A stretch of DNA of 5,137 bases, taken from NCBI GenBank assembly GCA_002505185.1, contig DAUP01000112.1, forward strand, positions 1 to 5,137. Reading direction: 5' to 3'. A program made the position numbers and the translations under genes. The notes beneath the pieces were generated by a model. The model did no database searches and had not been told where the DNA came from. It was given only the letters and a program-made list of their open reading frames with translations. This document shows, one piece after another, positions 3,763 through 5,137 of the stretch. The stretch is from Ferroplasmaceae archaeon UBA567. GTDB lineage: Archaea > Thermoplasmatota > Thermoplasmata > Thermoplasmatales > Thermoplasmataceae. The number at the start of each line of letters is the position of its first letter. Within the stretch, counting starts at the first letter, position 1.

Positions 3763-5137
3763 ATATGATCTGGCTATAATAGGCTGGGGAGCTGCTGGGT
3801 TTGCGGCGGCAATTAAAGGAAGCGAATTAACTTCTAACCAGATGAAAATAGCCTTGATTGGATATGGCCCACTGGGAGGAACATGTGTAAATGTTGGATG
3901 TGTGCCATCAAAATTTCTTATAGAAGCTTCAAAGAATTATAGAGAAGCATCACACCCATCATATGCTGGTATTAAAGCCAGTGCAAGTATCGATTTCCCC
4001 GAGTTCATGGAGTCATTAAATAACTTTGTTAGTACTGAAAGGGAGGGCAAATACACAAACGTCATAAGTAATTTTGAAAACATCGATTTGTATGAAGGGC
4101 TTGCAAAATTCATAGACAAAAACACAGTATCCGTTAATGGAAAAGAGATAAAAGCATTTAATTTTCTAATCTCCACAGGTTCTAGAACCTTTATTCCGGA
4201 AATCAGGGGACTTACTAATTACTATACCAGCGACAATATATGGAATATACAAAAACTACCAGAAAAAATTGCAGTATTGGGTTCCGGAGAAGTTGCATTA
4301 GAAATGGCATATGCGTTCTCTAATTTTGGATCGGAAGTTCATATATTTAACAGGTCAAATAGGATATTAAAGGGATTTGATGATGACATAAACAGCGAAC
4401 TCATAGAGGCTCTTAGGAGCAATGGAATAAATTTCCATCTGGGGGTAAATTTCCACGAGATAAAGGAGGAAAACAGGAAAAAAACCATAGTTACATCTAC
4501 AGAAACTTTCACTGAGTTTGATGCCATTCTTGTTGCCACTGGGAGGATATCTAACGTAGAAGGGTTAAACCTTAAGGCTGCCGGTATATCAAATGATAAT
4601 GGAATAATTGTGGATGATACTCTGAAAACTACAAATCCAAATATCTACGCAGCCGGGGATTGTGTTAGGCAACCATTAAAACTGGAAACTCTTGCTGGAA
4701 AAGAGGGAGTAATAGCTGTGGAAAACATGTTGGGAGGAGGCAGAACTGTAAATATGAATGAAATACCATGGGTAGTTTTCACAGAGCCAAATGTAGCATC
4801 TGTTGGATATACTGAATATGAACTTAAAAAGAAGAACATAGAATACTCGGTCAGAACCGTGGATTTAAAAAATGTGGTAAAAGCAAACATTCTTAAATCG
4901 GCCAACGGTCTGGCAAAGATAATAGCAGACAGGGACAAGAAAATAATCGGAGTACATGTGGTTGGCCCAAACGCAGCGGAATTTATTATCGAAGGGGTTT
5001 ATCTTATTAAGAATAAATTAACCTATAATGATCTGATAGATTCCGTCCACGTATTCCCAACAGTAGGGGAATCAATTAAAATAAGTGGTCAGGCATTCAT
5101 AAGGGATATATCCAAAATGAGTTGTTGTATGGATTAA
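3755..5137 (+). CDS. merA: Mercuric reductase MerA (core type, without fused NmerA)
   Basis: This 460-residue cytoplasmic flavoprotein reduces Hg(II) to volatile Hg(0) with NAD(P)H. The FAD site is GWGAAG (10-15). The redox disulfide is in GGTCVNVGCVPSK (Cys44, Cys49). The NAD(P) motif is GSGEVA (176-181), and Arg200 after the second strand suggests NADPH preference. TTNPNIYAAGDC (292-303) closes the FAD domain and FTEPNVASVGYTE is the dimerisation-domain signature. The decisive mark is the C-terminal pair Cys457-Cys458 (SCCMD end), which relays Hg(II) in MerA and is absent from dihydrolipoamide dehydrogenase. Tyr157 in YYTS matches an active-site Tyr of bacterial MerA; the second such Tyr is Phe434 here, in HVFPTVGE. 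The frame is open back to ATG 3710, but ATG 3755 begins directly at the FAD strand, overlaps the HMA stop by 8 nt (ATGACTGA) and has a weak GAAGTG Shine-Dalgarno-like stretch at 3743-3748. Translational coupling is likely. Confidence 0.93.
   Translation: MTEYDLAIIGWGAAGFAAAIKGSELTSNQMKIALIGYGPLGGTCVNVGCVPSKFLIEASKNYREASHPSYAGIKASASIDFPEFMESLNNFVSTEREGKYTNVISNFENIDLYEGLAKFIDKNTVSVNGKEIKAFNFLISTGSRTFIPEIRGLTNYYTSDNIWNIQKLPEKIAVLGSGEVALEMAYAFSNFGSEVHIFNRSNRILKGFDDDINSELIEALRSNGINFHLGVNFHEIKEENRKKTIVTSTETFTEFDAILVATGRISNVEGLNLKAAGISNDNGIIVDDTLKTTNPNIYAAGDCVRQPLKLETLAGKEGVIAVENMLGGGRTVNMNEIPWVVFTEPNVASVGYTEYELKKKNIEYSVRTVDLKNVVKANILKSANGLAKIIADRDKKIIGVHVVGPNAAEFIIEGVYLIKNKLTYNDLIDSVHVFPTVGESIKISGQAFIRDISKMSCCMD

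Noticed and set aside
4339..4938. Minus-strand open frames inside merA
   Set aside because: Low-similarity shadows of a well-supported gene, without promoters or domains.
3755..5137. Dihydrolipoamide dehydrogenase or glutathione reductase instead of MerA
   Set aside because: The C-terminal vicinal Cys pair, the upstream HMA gene and the lack of the catalytic His in the HPT motif (Phe434) all favour mercuric reductase.
1..5137. CRISPR array, insertion sequence, rRNA or snoRNA-like C/D-box RNA
   Set aside because: No spaced direct repeats, transposase motifs, terminal inverted repeats, conserved rRNA blocks or paired C and D boxes were found on either strand.

Overview
The window looks like a piece of an AT-rich archaeal genome, most plausibly from the Thermoplasmata (acidophiles such as Ferroplasma, Acidiplasma or Picrophilus). 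The grounds are the promoters and the gene families. Five genes each have an AT-rich TATA-like box centred about 24-29 nt before the start codon and no Shine-Dalgarno sequence, which is the arrangement of leaderless archaeal transcripts. The genus is inference; no 16S or other marker gene is present.

Left part (1-2962), glycan assembly: a GT2 glycosyltransferase cut by the left edge (minus strand, 1-284) is divergent from a multi-spanning flippase of the Wzx/polysaccharide-synthesis type (374-1897). A second GT2 glycosyltransferase (1976-2962) follows on the same strand under its own promoter. Together they suggest that a lipid-linked sugar chain is built on the cytoplasmic face and then flipped, for S-layer N-glycosylation or for surface lipoglycan. 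The acceptor and the sugars cannot be read from the sequence. The 89-bp divergent promoter region holds a 20-bp dyad between the two TATA boxes.

Middle (2963-3061): a short convergent intergenic stretch with a T-rich tract, a possible terminator for the second glycosyltransferase.

Right part (3062-5137), a compact mercury-detoxification cassette: an HxlR-family winged-helix regulator with four cysteines (minus strand, 3062-3400) is divergent from a two-gene operon. That operon encodes a 76-residue HMA protein with a GMTCDDC metal site (3532-3762) and a 460-residue mercuric reductase, MerA (3755-5137), overlapping it by 8 nt. The MerA lacks the N-terminal HMA domain (NmerA) fused to many bacterial enzymes. 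The small protein carries the NmerA-like signature GMTCDxC-x-AHV, so the natural reading is that the domain is supplied in trans. The 131-bp divergent promoter region carries three copies of CTTAATA placed around both promoters, and these are candidate operator sites for the HxlR protein. No MerR-type regulator, MerT/MerC-type transporter or MerB lyase is visible, and the window ends exactly at the merA stop codon, so anything downstream is unseen.

The points most worth a second look are the split NmerA/MerA pair, the HxlR protein as a possible mercury sensor with its candidate operators, and a Phe in MerA where the well-studied bacterial enzymes have an active-site Tyr.
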